Of a DNA stretch of 21,404 bases, positions 1-5,753 are shown piece after piece (within the stretch, counting starts at the first letter, position 1; each line of letters starts with the position of its first letter). This DNA is from a virus. The notes beneath the pieces are model-generated. The model made no database searches. It saw only the letters and a list, made by a program, of their open reading frames with translations, and was not told where the DNA came from. Both the position numbers and the translations under genes were made by a program. The DNA lies in the IMG/VR virus record IMGVR_UViG_3300045911_000010, positions 1-21,404 of that record. One strand, written 5' to 3'.

Positions 1-98
1 CATTCTGCAATTCCGCCCCGTATAGCCCGACACTAGGTATCACCCCTAGCGAAGTGCCACGGAACGGACGGCGCATGTCCGCGTTCCCGCGACCATCC

Positions 99-115
99 AC
101 AGCCCCATGGGCTGT
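99..115. repeat. Perfect 7-bp hairpin, 3-nt loop
   Basis: The arms ACAGCCC and GGGCTGT flank a CAT loop. No T-run follows on either strand, so this is not a standard intrinsic terminator. On the minus strand it overlaps the possible GTG/ATG start zone of a frame that leaves the left edge, where it could mask translation initiation. That role is inference. Confidence 0.5.
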
Positions 116-127
116 TGGTCCTAGACA

Positions 128-150
128 AACCCGCTTGCCAAAGGCGGGTT
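128..150. repeat. 7-bp GC-rich hairpin
   Basis: The arms AACCCGC (128-134) and GCGGGTT (144-150) flank a 9-nt loop. Read on the minus strand the stem is followed by TGTCT, too weak a T-run for a confident terminator. It could be a transcript-end or processing structure downstream of the minus-strand gene at 284-592. Confidence 0.45.
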
Positions 151-244
151 CGGGTTAGCCTAAGGTGCGTTCCCCTAGGCGTTTCCTGGAGGGGCCGTTC
201 TGGCTCTTCTCTCCTATGATTGCTATACCGTATGGCACAGCATC

Positions 245-279
245 GAACCCTAGCCAACCTAGCAGATTAGCTAGGGTTC
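245..279 (-). terminator. Terminator-like 10-bp inverted repeat after the minus-strand gene
   Basis: GAACCCTAGC (245-254) and GCTAGGGTTC (270-279) form a perfect 10-bp stem with a 15-nt loop. It begins 4 nt past the stop codon of the leftward gene 284-592. There is no following T-run, so it may stabilise the 3' end or act with Rho rather than terminate alone. The position argues for a transcript-end element; the mechanism is not shown. Confidence 0.4.
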
Positions 280-283
280 AAGG

Positions 284-592
284 TTATGCCTTACTGTTCC
301 CCTTCTGCAATACCTTAATCTGTCTGTCATTCAGAACCCCTGAACGGTCGGGCTGCCATTGCCCATAAATATGGGCGCTGGAGCCTGGCGTTCGAACCCG
401 GCCAAGCGGGCTAGAAAGCTGTCGGTCAACCCTTCGCTCCAAGGCGCTAGGCCTGGGGGCAGAAAGGTTAGCGGCGACAATTGCGTCACGCGCCTGCCGT
501 TCGGCGGCTAGTGCCGCCTTAGCAATCCGTTCCGCCTTGGCTGCAAGGCGGGCTTTCGCGCGCTTGCGTCGAATGTTCCGACTAGAAGCCAT
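284..592 (-). CDS. Small basic hypothetical phage protein
   Basis: A 102-residue leftward gene of unrecognised family. The first ~45 residues are rich in Arg, Lys and Ala (it opens MASSRNIRRKRAKARLAAKA) and should form a basic amphipathic helix. The rest has no clear motif. I chose the ATG at 592 over one nine codons upstream because AAAGGA lies 9 nt before it, a good ribosome binding site. It is the only well-supported minus-strand gene and probably belongs to a leftward, non-structural operon extending beyond the left edge. A leftward promoter at 1123-1152 could drive it. Basic helical proteins of this size often bind nucleic acid, but nothing here proves that. Confidence 0.6.
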   Translation of the reverse strand: MASSRNIRRKRAKARLAAKAERIAKAALAAERQARDAIVAANLSAPRPSALERRVDRQLSSPLGRVRTPGSSAHIYGQWQPDRSGVLNDRQIKVLQKGNSKA

Positions 593-730
593 AGCACCTA
601 TTCCTTTGCAGGCGGGCATGTGCGCTAGGCACGCGCCCTAGGTTAATGTTTGGTTATCGAGAGGGCCTCCGCTCAGTGCCTCGGCGCCTTCCGATGCACC
701 CTACATGCCCCATGCCCCCCAGGAAGTCAC

Positions 731-752
731 CTATCAAATGTGATAGCTATCA
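731..752. promoter_or_regulatory. CTATCA / TGATAG / CTATCA operator-like cluster
   Basis: CTATCA (731-736) is followed after 4 nt by TGATAG (741-746) and directly by CTATCA (747-752). The last two form a perfect 12-bp palindrome. It ends 3 nt before the 18-G tract. Repeated symmetric hexamers suggest a protein-binding site, but no promoter of quality is visible beside it. Confidence 0.35.
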
Positions 753-967
753 TTCGGGGGGGGGGGGGGGGGGTTCATCCGGGTGTGTGTGTCGGGCGTT
801 ACCCCACCCCCCTCAGTCTCTACATAAAAAATTAACACACCAATCCTATATGCCTCTTCTAGCCATTTTAAGCCCCTCTCAGAGGATTTTTCAGAAAAAG
901 CTACCCCAGTACCACCCAACCCCCTTTTTCTTCTGTACGGGGCTAAAAACCGCCTTAGAATTGACAT
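734..967 (-). CDS. Possible small leftward ORF containing the poly-C (proline) tract
   Basis: A 77-codon frame read leftward from ATG at 967. The first ~45 residues have ordinary composition with a short hydrophobic stretch near residues 42-48. The end contains six consecutive prolines encoded by the complement of the 18-G tract, seven residues before the stop. A weak AAGG lies about 12 nt before the ATG. The leftward promoter at 1123-1152 could transcribe it. I recognise no family, and the proline run is a by-product of the homopolymer. It may be spurious; if real, slippage in the tract would alter its C-terminus. Confidence 0.22.
   Translation of the reverse strand: MSILRRFLAPYRRKRGLGGTGVAFSEKSSERGLKWLEEAYRIGVLIFYVETEGGGVTPDTHTRMNPPPPPPNDSYHI
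756..773. repeat. 18-base homopolymeric G tract
   Basis: Eighteen consecutive G bases on the + strand, followed by a (GT)n stretch near 783-792 and a C-rich run CCCCACCCCCC at 802-812 that can pair with it. A tract this long is slippage-prone and could form a G-quadruplex. It may also be an assembly or sequencing artefact, so the true length is uncertain. Confidence 0.85.
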
Positions 968-1029
968 TAAAGAGGCTCGCCTTACACGGAAACCATAGAT
1001 ACAAAAAATAGACTCGCGGTTGTAAAGGA

Positions 1030-1126
1030 TATTACTAAGAGTAATAGATTTATTATCTATTGTCTTTTATAAAACTCTTAGTAATATACTATAGGAATAT
1101 ACTAAGAGATATTACTAAGAGTAATA
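1030..1126. repeat. Four related 17-bp palindromic sites (TATTACT-AAG-AGTAATA)
   Basis: Two perfect copies of TATTACT-AAG-AGTAATA occur at 1030-1046 and 1110-1126; the 19-mer GATATTACTAAGAGTAATA is identical in both. A third, inverted and degenerate copy (TAAAACT-CTT-AGTAATA) lies at 1070-1086. A fourth partial copy (ATATACT-AAG-AGATATT) lies at 1097-1113, overlapping the last perfect copy. Multiple dyad sites in an AT-rich leader are typical of repressor operators or replication iterons. Site 1110-1126 overlaps the -10 box of the leftward promoter, which favours an operator role. Confidence 0.7.
1043..1061. repeat. Inverted repeat AATAGAT-5-ATCTATT
   Basis: AATAGAT (1043-1049) and ATCTATT (1055-1061) flank TTATT. 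The same heptamer pair recurs, in the opposite relative orientation, around the -35 box of the rightward promoter (1212-1235). This suggests a second regulator with sites at both places. Confidence 0.5.
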
Positions 1127-1152
1127 TATAGAATATCATACCTTTTTGTCAA
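1123..1152 (-). promoter_or_regulatory. Leftward sigma-70-type promoter
   Basis: Read on the minus strand, TTGACA (1152-1147) is followed after 18 bp by TATATT (1128-1123), one mismatch from consensus. Transcription would start near 1116 and run left through the repeat cluster toward 734-967 and 284-592. The -10 box overlaps the perfect palindrome at 1110-1126, so binding there would block it. Confidence 0.5.
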
Positions 1153-1159
1153 TTCCCTA

Positions 1160-1200
1160 GGATCGGAACGATCCGTTCCTCCCTTCTTTTATTTTTTTTT
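1160..1200 (+). terminator. Orphan rho-independent terminator-like element with two alternative hairpins
   Basis: GGAACG (1165-1170) and CGTTCC (1174-1179) form a 6-bp stem, followed by a T-rich stretch ending in nine Ts (1192-1200). An overlapping stem, GGATCG (1160-1165) with CGATCC (1169-1174), is mutually exclusive with it. No + strand gene precedes it. It may insulate the late promoter from upstream transcription or end a short transcript from the repeat region. Confidence 0.45.
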
Positions 1201-1211
1201 GTCTTTTCCCT

Positions 1212-1235
1212 ATCTATTTCGCTTGACAAATAGAT
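1212..1235. promoter_or_regulatory. 8-bp inverted repeat enclosing the late promoter -35 box
   Basis: ATCTATTT (1212-1219) and AAATAGAT (1228-1235) are perfect complements separated by 8 bp. The -35 hexamer TTGACA (1223-1228) lies in the spacer and ends on the right arm. A dimer bound here would cover the -35 box, so repression or activator positioning is likely. The half-site recurs at 1043-1061. Confidence 0.55.
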
Positions 1236-1251
1236 TCATTCGTGGTATAAT
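1223..1251 (+). promoter_or_regulatory. Consensus sigma-70 promoter for the structural operon
   Basis: TTGACA (1223-1228), a 17-bp spacer and TATAAT (1246-1251) match the bacterial housekeeping consensus at all twelve positions. TG at 1243-1244 adds an extended -10. Transcription should start near 1258, leaving a leader of about 28 nt before the first gene. So perfect a promoter presumably needs a repressor; the inverted repeat around its -35 box is the obvious candidate site. Confidence 0.85.
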
Positions 1252-1285
1252 TACGGTGTAAGGTAGGAAATAGGGTTTTAAAACA

Positions 1286-1543
1286 ATGGCCAAAAAGTAC
1301 AAAACTCCGGCATGGCAGCGAAAAGAAGGAAAAAATCCTAAGGGTGGACTTAATGCCAAGGGCCGAGCCTCCTACAACAAAGCCACTGGTGGAAACCTTA
1401 AAGCTCCTCAACCGGGGGGCGGAAAGAGACGAGATTCCTTCTGTGCTCGAATGAAAGGCATGAAAGCTAAAAACACTTCTGCTAAAACCGCTAGAGACCC
1501 CAATTCCCGCATCAATAAATCTCTTAGGGCTTGGAACTGTTAA
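1286..1543 (+). CDS. Small basic phage protein, DUF6321-like
   Basis: 85 residues, first gene of the rightward operon. The N-terminal half is Lys/Gly/Asn-rich and probably unstructured. The C-terminal third carries a motif around residues 50-85 with CARMKGMKAK, TSAKTARDPNSRIN and a terminal SLRAWNC. I recognise it from small proteins encoded near terminase genes in many podoviruses, which I recall as DUF6321. Its function is unknown; the two cysteines (one in the motif, one terminal) may be structural. The start follows a weak AGGG 10 nt upstream and lies close to the predicted transcription start. The family label is from memory and less certain than the gene call. Confidence 0.8.
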   Translation: MAKKYKTPAWQRKEGKNPKGGLNAKGRASYNKATGGNLKAPQPGGGKRRDSFCARMKGMKAKNTSAKTARDPNSRINKSLRAWNC

Positions 1544-1547
1544 AAAT

Positions 1548-1829
1548 ATGACTAGTCATAAAACTAAAAAGAATACCCCGGCTAGACAGGCCGCCCAAAG
1601 AAAGTATAACTCCAAGCCAGAGCAGAAAAGGCGCAGGGCCATGCGTAACAAGGCTAGGGCAATGATGATGAAAGCCGGAAAAGTAAGAAAAGGAGATGGA
1701 AGGGACGTTGCCCATAAGGACGATAACCCAATGAATTCCGACCCATCCAATTTTCTAATTCAATCTCCGTCTAAAAATCGTTCTGTCCCCCGAGGAAGCA
1801 CCGGAAAAAGGAAACGAGAGAATGGCTAG
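1548..1829 (+). CDS. Small basic protein with degenerate HNH-like motif
   Basis: 93 residues beginning 4 nt after the previous stop, with no clear ribosome binding site, so probably translated by coupling. Residues 11-50 are very rich in Lys and Arg. The second half shows a pattern like the metal-binding part of HNH nucleases: D53-V-A-H56-K, then N60-P-M-N63, S67-N68, and N77-R78. Phages often place an HNH protein next to terminase, where some stimulate terminase cutting. This copy is short and shows no cysteine pairs, so it may be a minimal or inactive HNH fold. Its last 8 bases overlap the terminase small subunit gene. The HNH assignment is inference from the pattern. Confidence 0.75.
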   Translation: MTSHKTKKNTPARQAAQRKYNSKPEQKRRRAMRNKARAMMMKAGKVRKGDGRDVAHKDDNPMNSDPSNFLIQSPSKNRSVPRGSTGKRKRENG

Positions 1830-2319
1830 TTTAACCCGAAGAGAAGAAAAAGGACTGACTACCCTCCAGCAGCGTTTTGTAGAAGAATATATGGTTGATA
1901 TGAACGCTGCTCAAGCCTGTCTTCGTGCTGGATATAACACAAAAGCTTCTGCTCAGATGGGTCTTAAGGTTCTTAGGCACCCACGGGTTGCCGCCGAAAT
2001 TGCTAAAAAAATGCAAAAGAAGCGGGAAGAAACAAAGGTAACGGAAAACTACGTTATCAATAAACTGGTCATGATGGCAGAAAACCCGGAAGCAAAAGAC
2101 GCTGATCAGCTTCGGGCTCTCGAACTCCTCGGCAGAAGCCTTGGAATGTTCCGTGACCGCCAAGAAATTTCTGGACCGGATGGCGCTGCTATCCAATACC
2201 AACAAAGGGTTGAACAGGATGACGCAGACCTCGCCCGCGCAATTGCTCGCCTCGCTAAGCGAGAAGGAGAGAACAGAGTGGCTCTCAGGGCTGTCCCCCG
2301 AACAGAGAGCGAATCTTAA
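1822..2319 (+). CDS. terS: Terminase small subunit
   Basis: 165 residues. Residues ~13-60 match the Terminase_2-type start: a TLQQRFVEEYMVDMNAAQA helix, then an AGY turn, then KVLRHPRVAAEI. This is the helix-turn-helix that recognises the packaging site on phage DNA. Residues 65-110 are helical and probably oligomerise; the acidic/basic C-terminus should contact the large subunit. It would recruit the large subunit to concatemeric DNA to start packaging. The ATG overlaps the end of the preceding gene by 8 bases, and the last 101 bases overlap the large subunit gene in another frame, so the three are tightly coupled. Confidence 0.9.
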   Translation: MASLTRREEKGLTTLQQRFVEEYMVDMNAAQACLRAGYNTKASAQMGLKVLRHPRVAAEIAKKMQKKREETKVTENYVINKLVMMAENPEAKDADQLRALELLGRSLGMFRDRQEISGPDGAAIQYQQRVEQDDADLARAIARLAKREGENRVALRAVPRTESES

Positions 2320-3634
2320 ATATTACTGGCCATTCTGGGCCAGACCAAACCAGCTAGAACCAGAAGGAGACTGGAATACGTGGTTGGTGCTAGCTGGTCG
2401 AGGATTTGGTAAAACGCGGATGGGCAGCGAGTGGGTTAGACAAAAAGCCCACAAATATCCAGGATGCCGTATTGCCCTTGTAGCTGAAACAGCCGCTGAC
2501 GCACGAGATGTTATGATTAAAGGGGACTCAGGTCTCCTAAACTGCGATCCTTCTCTTACTGAAGAAAGCTGGTCTCCTACTAATCGCTGTCTTACCTGGC
2601 CCAACGGAAGTAGAGCATTTACTTACAATGCTACTGAACCCGACCAGCTTCGCGGACCCCAACACCATTTTGCGTGGGTAGACGAGCTTGCCAAGTTTAG
2701 GTATATGCAAGAGACGTGGAACCAGACACAATTTGGTCTTCGTCTTGGAGAACACCCCAAAGCTCTGGTAACAACCACCCCAAGACCGCTACCTCTTATC
2801 AAAAAGCTGGTTAATGACCCCACCGTTTTTGTAACACGAGGAAGTACTTTTGACAATGCATCAAATCTCGCTTCTACATTTCTGTCTCAAATCGAAGATC
2901 AGTATGGAGGTACCCGTCTTGGAAGACAAGAACTCGAAGGAGAAATCCTTGAAGACATCCCCGGTGCTCTCTGGAGTCGTGAAACTATCGACAGTTGCAG
3001 AATCAAAGAAGCCCCGCCGATGGAACGCGTTCTTGTCGCTATTGACCCGGCTGCGAGCTCGAATGAAGGCTCTGACGAAACCGGAATCATTGGAGTTGGT
3101 ATGGCGCGGGACAACGATGGATACGCCCGTGGCTATGTCTTGGCCGACCGCTCCCGCAAAGGGTCCCCAGAAGAATGGGCTAAAGCCGCAGTTAACCTTT
3201 ACAGAGAACTGCAAGCAGATCGTATCGTAGCAGAGAAGAACAACGGAGGCGAAATGGTTGCTTCCGTTATTAGGGCAATAGACAGGTCGGTGCCTATTAC
3301 CCTTGTCCACGCATCTCGTGGAAAACATGTCCGTGCTGAACCTATCTCTGCTTTGTACGAGCAAGGGAGGGTGCATCATGTTGGAAAGTTTGATAAGCTG
3401 GAAGATCAAATGTGCCAGTTTAGCGTTGATAATGTGCGGGACAGCAATACCGGTTCTCCCGATAGGGTTGATGCATTGGTATGGGGTCTTTCAGAGCTAT
3501 TCGACCGAATTACAGCTAGAAGGCGTGCAGAAGGTGTAGGACGAGGAGCCCTTCAACCCAACAACCCTAACGCCTTTGTCTTTAGCTCCTATTACGATTT
3601 GAACAATTCTCCTAATATGTGGATGGCTGGTTAA
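2219..3634 (+). CDS. terL: Terminase large subunit (packaging ATPase and nuclease)
   Basis: 471 residues from the ATG at 2219; an upstream in-frame ATG at 2141 would add 26 residues but lacks support. AAAGGG lies about 9 nt before 2219. The ATPase domain has Walker A GRGFGKT (residues 60-66), Walker B FAWVDE with D155/E156, and coupling motif TTT at 185-187. The RNase-H-like nuclease domain has acidic residues D276 (VAIDP), E339 (VAEKNNGG) and D418 (RVDAL). All expected catalytic positions are present, so it should be active. It pumps DNA through the portal and cuts concatemers. Headful packaging is likely by analogy with P22 but is not shown by sequence alone. Confidence 0.96.
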   Translation: MTQTSPAQLLASLSEKERTEWLSGLSPEQRANLKYYWPFWARPNQLEPEGDWNTWLVLAGRGFGKTRMGSEWVRQKAHKYPGCRIALVAETAADARDVMIKGDSGLLNCDPSLTEESWSPTNRCLTWPNGSRAFTYNATEPDQLRGPQHHFAWVDELAKFRYMQETWNQTQFGLRLGEHPKALVTTTPRPLPLIKKLVNDPTVFVTRGSTFDNASNLASTFLSQIEDQYGGTRLGRQELEGEILEDIPGALWSRETIDSCRIKEAPPMERVLVAIDPAASSNEGSDETGIIGVGMARDNDGYARGYVLADRSRKGSPEEWAKAAVNLYRELQADRIVAEKNNGGEMVASVIRAIDRSVPITLVHASRGKHVRAEPISALYEQGRVHHVGKFDKLEDQMCQFSVDNVRDSNTGSPDRVDALVWGLSELFDRITARRRAEGVGRGALQPNNPNAFVFSSYYDLNNSPNMWMAG

Positions 3635-3637
3635 TTT

Positions 3638-5686
3638 ATGAATCAGGAACAAGACCTCAAAAACTCTTCGCCCGATGAGGCCGAAGCTGTAGCGGTCGAT
3701 ACGCTAGACTACAATGATAACGTAGAAAAGGGGTATGTACCTGAGGGTTTTGATTCTGTCGAAGACTTCCTTACAGAAATGCGAGAAGAATACAGAAAAG
3801 ACCTTGAAGCAGATCGTATTAACCGAGAGCTAGCCTTAGACGACAAAAAGTTTACTGCCGGAGAGCAATGGGACCCCGTTGTTCTACAGCATCGAAAGGG
3901 TCTTCCCTGCCTTACTATTAACTCAATTCCTCAGTTTGTTGGACAAGTAGTCGGAGACTGGAGAGAAAACAAAAACGCAATTAAGGTTCTTCCCGCAGAA
4001 GACGGCGATATTGATATTGCCAACATTCGAGGCGATCTTATTCGGGCTATTCAAGCAGAAACACGGGCTACCAGAGCGTATGATAACGCCTTTGAGTCTA
4101 TGGTTCAGTGTGGAGACGGGGCCTTTAGGGTTTGCGTGAAATACGCACGTAATGACGTATTTGATCAGAATATTGAAATAGACCCCATTGAAGACGCTCT
4201 TTCTGTTGTGTGGGATCGTTTCTCTCAAGACCCTACTGGGCGTGATGCTCGTAGGGTTTTTGTAGATGACAAGCTTTCTACTAAGGAGTTTAAGCGGAAA
4301 TGGCCAGGCATTGATCCTTCTGACCTAGGACGCGAAGAGTCCGGGGAACTTATGGTAGAAGGCTGGCTAGACACTGATTCCGTCAAGGTGACTGAATATT
4401 GGCGCCTTATTGAAAGGCAACGACTCCTTGTTATGTTTGAAGACGGTTCTGTTCGTCCTGTTGAAAAAGATCGGCTAGAAGAATATGTCGAAAAACACGG
4501 ACCTCCGGTTAGGACTCGGGTAGCACCTGTAACATACGCCCAGATGCATCTGGTTACTGGTTTTGCTATTTTGTCTGGGCCTTACGAATATATGCTTTCC
4601 CGTGTTCCAATTATCCGTATGAGCGGTCGAGTAGTAAACGTGGGAGGACGAAGGGTTCGGTTCGGACTAGTTCGTTTTATGAAGGACTCTGTGCGCCTCA
4701 AAAACTTCTGGCGTAGCGTTGCTGCCGAACAACTTGGCTATGCGCCCAAAGCCCAGTGGATTGCTCCCCAAAGTGCCGTAGAAGGCCGGGAAGAAATGTT
4801 CCGAAAGGCCCATTTGTCTCGTGATCCGCTCATTATTTATAACGATGATGCTAGCGCTCCGCCTGCTCGTCTCGATCCCCCTATCCCGCAGGCCGCTCTT
4901 CTTAACGAAGCTCAAGTCAATGCTCAGGATATGAAGGATGTTACTGGTATCCACGATGCATCGTTGGGTATTAAGAGTAATGAAGTTTCTGGACGAGCTA
5001 TTCAGGCTCGTCAAAGAGAAGGCGACGTTGCTTCTATTACGTATTACGATAATGGTAATGCGGCTATTCTGGAAGCAGGAGATGTTGTTAACCAGCTTAT
5101 TGGGCAAATCTACGACGGTACCCGTATTCTTCGGGTTATTGGAGAAGACGAAAGCATCCGGTTTCAGCGGGTTAACGACCCGAACGACCCTTCTTCGCCA
5201 GACCTCTCTATCGGTAATTACGATGTAGCCCTTACCTCGGGCACTTCCTATACGACTCGCCGCGTAGAAGCGGCTCAGGCCATGATGGAGGCTATTCAAG
5301 TGTGGCCTCAGCTCATTCAGGTGGCAGGTGATATTATTGCCAAAGCTCAGGACTGGCCAGGCGCTGATAAGCTTGCTGAACGCCTTAAGAAAACTATTCC
5401 ACCTGAGCTTAGAGACGACGAAGACGGCCAACAAGCCCCTCCGATTAGTCCCGTAGTTCTTCAAGAACTTCAGATGCAACTACAAGCGCTGGCTCAAGAG
5501 AATCAAATGCTTAAAACGGACAAATCTTTGGAGCTCCGAAAGCTTGAGATTGCCGCGTTTGAAGCAGAAACCAAGCGGCTAGACGCTATTGCTTCTAACC
5601 AGCTCGCCCAAACATCATTGGGGATTAAGACTATTCAAGAAGCTTTGAAGTCCCCTGACATTTCGGAACCGGCAGGTATTCAATAA
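3638..5686 (+). CDS. P22-type portal protein
   Basis: 682 residues, close to the ~725 of P22 gp1. The N-terminal region, from an acidic start to KKFTAGEQWD and LPCLTINSIPQFVGQVVG, followed by a GDWRENK segment, matches P22-like portals. A dodecamer should sit at one capsid vertex as the DNA channel and terminase dock. Residues ~600-665 are heptad-rich (QELQMQLQALAQENQML) and should form the coiled-coil barrel that P22 portals extend into the capsid. It starts 3 nt after the terminase stop. The C-terminal barrel appears shorter than in P22. Confidence 0.93.
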   Translation: MNQEQDLKNSSPDEAEAVAVDTLDYNDNVEKGYVPEGFDSVEDFLTEMREEYRKDLEADRINRELALDDKKFTAGEQWDPVVLQHRKGLPCLTINSIPQFVGQVVGDWRENKNAIKVLPAEDGDIDIANIRGDLIRAIQAETRATRAYDNAFESMVQCGDGAFRVCVKYARNDVFDQNIEIDPIEDALSVVWDRFSQDPTGRDARRVFVDDKLSTKEFKRKWPGIDPSDLGREESGELMVEGWLDTDSVKVTEYWRLIERQRLLVMFEDGSVRPVEKDRLEEYVEKHGPPVRTRVAPVTYAQMHLVTGFAILSGPYEYMLSRVPIIRMSGRVVNVGGRRVRFGLVRFMKDSVRLKNFWRSVAAEQLGYAPKAQWIAPQSAVEGREEMFRKAHLSRDPLIIYNDDASAPPARLDPPIPQAALLNEAQVNAQDMKDVTGIHDASLGIKSNEVSGRAIQARQREGDVASITYYDNGNAAILEAGDVVNQLIGQIYDGTRILRVIGEDESIRFQRVNDPNDPSSPDLSIGNYDVALTSGTSYTTRRVEAAQAMMEAIQVWPQLIQVAGDIIAKAQDWPGADKLAERLKKTIPPELRDDEDGQQAPPISPVVLQELQMQLQALAQENQMLKTDKSLELRKLEIAAFEAETKRLDAIASNQLAQTSLGIKTIQEALKSPDISEPAGIQ

Positions 5687-5753
5687 GCTACGCCTGCTGG
5701 AGGACTTCCGCAACAAAAGTAGCGCAATTTCGGTATAAGGACCGTTAAAACCT

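Larger units (their letters stand above)
1..283. other. Left-edge structured region, no confident gene
   Basis: I see no convincing gene here. Reading frames on both strands are short and lack a well-placed ribosome binding site with ATG. One minus-strand frame is open from about 152 to the left edge. It has a possible ATG at 76 (or GTG at 100), so the first 25 codons of a truncated leftward gene are possible but unproven. The stretch holds three inverted repeats (99-115, 128-150, 245-279) and seven CTAG tetranucleotides. It lies just downstream of the minus-strand gene 284-592, so the hairpins may act on the 3' end of that transcript. Confidence 0.4.
593..1285. other. Control region between leftward and rightward genes
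   Basis: A 690-bp stretch without a confident gene, changing from GC-rich (593-815) to strongly AT-rich (1010-1150). In order it contains a CTATCA/TGATAG operator-like cluster (731-752), an 18-G tract (756-773) with a complementary C-rich run (802-812), a possible small leftward ORF (734-967), four related palindromic sites (1030-1126), a leftward promoter, an orphan hairpin with T-run (1160-1200) and a rightward consensus promoter. The simplest reading is a divergent transcription control region between leftward genes and the late operon. A replication origin is an alternative for the AT-rich repeat cluster. Confidence 0.6.

Noticed and set aside
33-257. Leftward 74-codon frame
   Set aside because: Starts at TTG with no ribosome binding site, and overlaps three hairpins; composition looks non-coding.
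380-420. TTCGAA next to paired segments, suggesting a tRNA T-arm
   Set aside because: The T-stem does not pair and no acceptor or anticodon arm can be built; it lies in the coding frame of 284-592.
961-989. TTGACA at 961-966 as a rightward promoter
   Set aside because: No acceptable -10 box occurs at 15-19 bp; the best match has three of six positions.
646-1011. Rightward 121-codon frame through the G tract
   Set aside because: It has no ribosome binding site, its composition follows the homopolymer and C-rich runs, and no promoter precedes it.
1082-1100. TAATATACTATAGGA resembling a T7-type RNA polymerase promoter
   Set aside because: The T7-like core is shortened by several bases and is explained by the overlapping palindromic repeats; only one copy is seen.
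2141-2218. Upstream start for the terminase large subunit
   Set aside because: The extra 26 residues have no family support, and a good ribosome binding site precedes the ATG at 2219.
4667-5479. Leftward 270-codon frame opposite the portal gene
   Set aside because: Antisense shadow; the portal reading frame is clearly the coding one.
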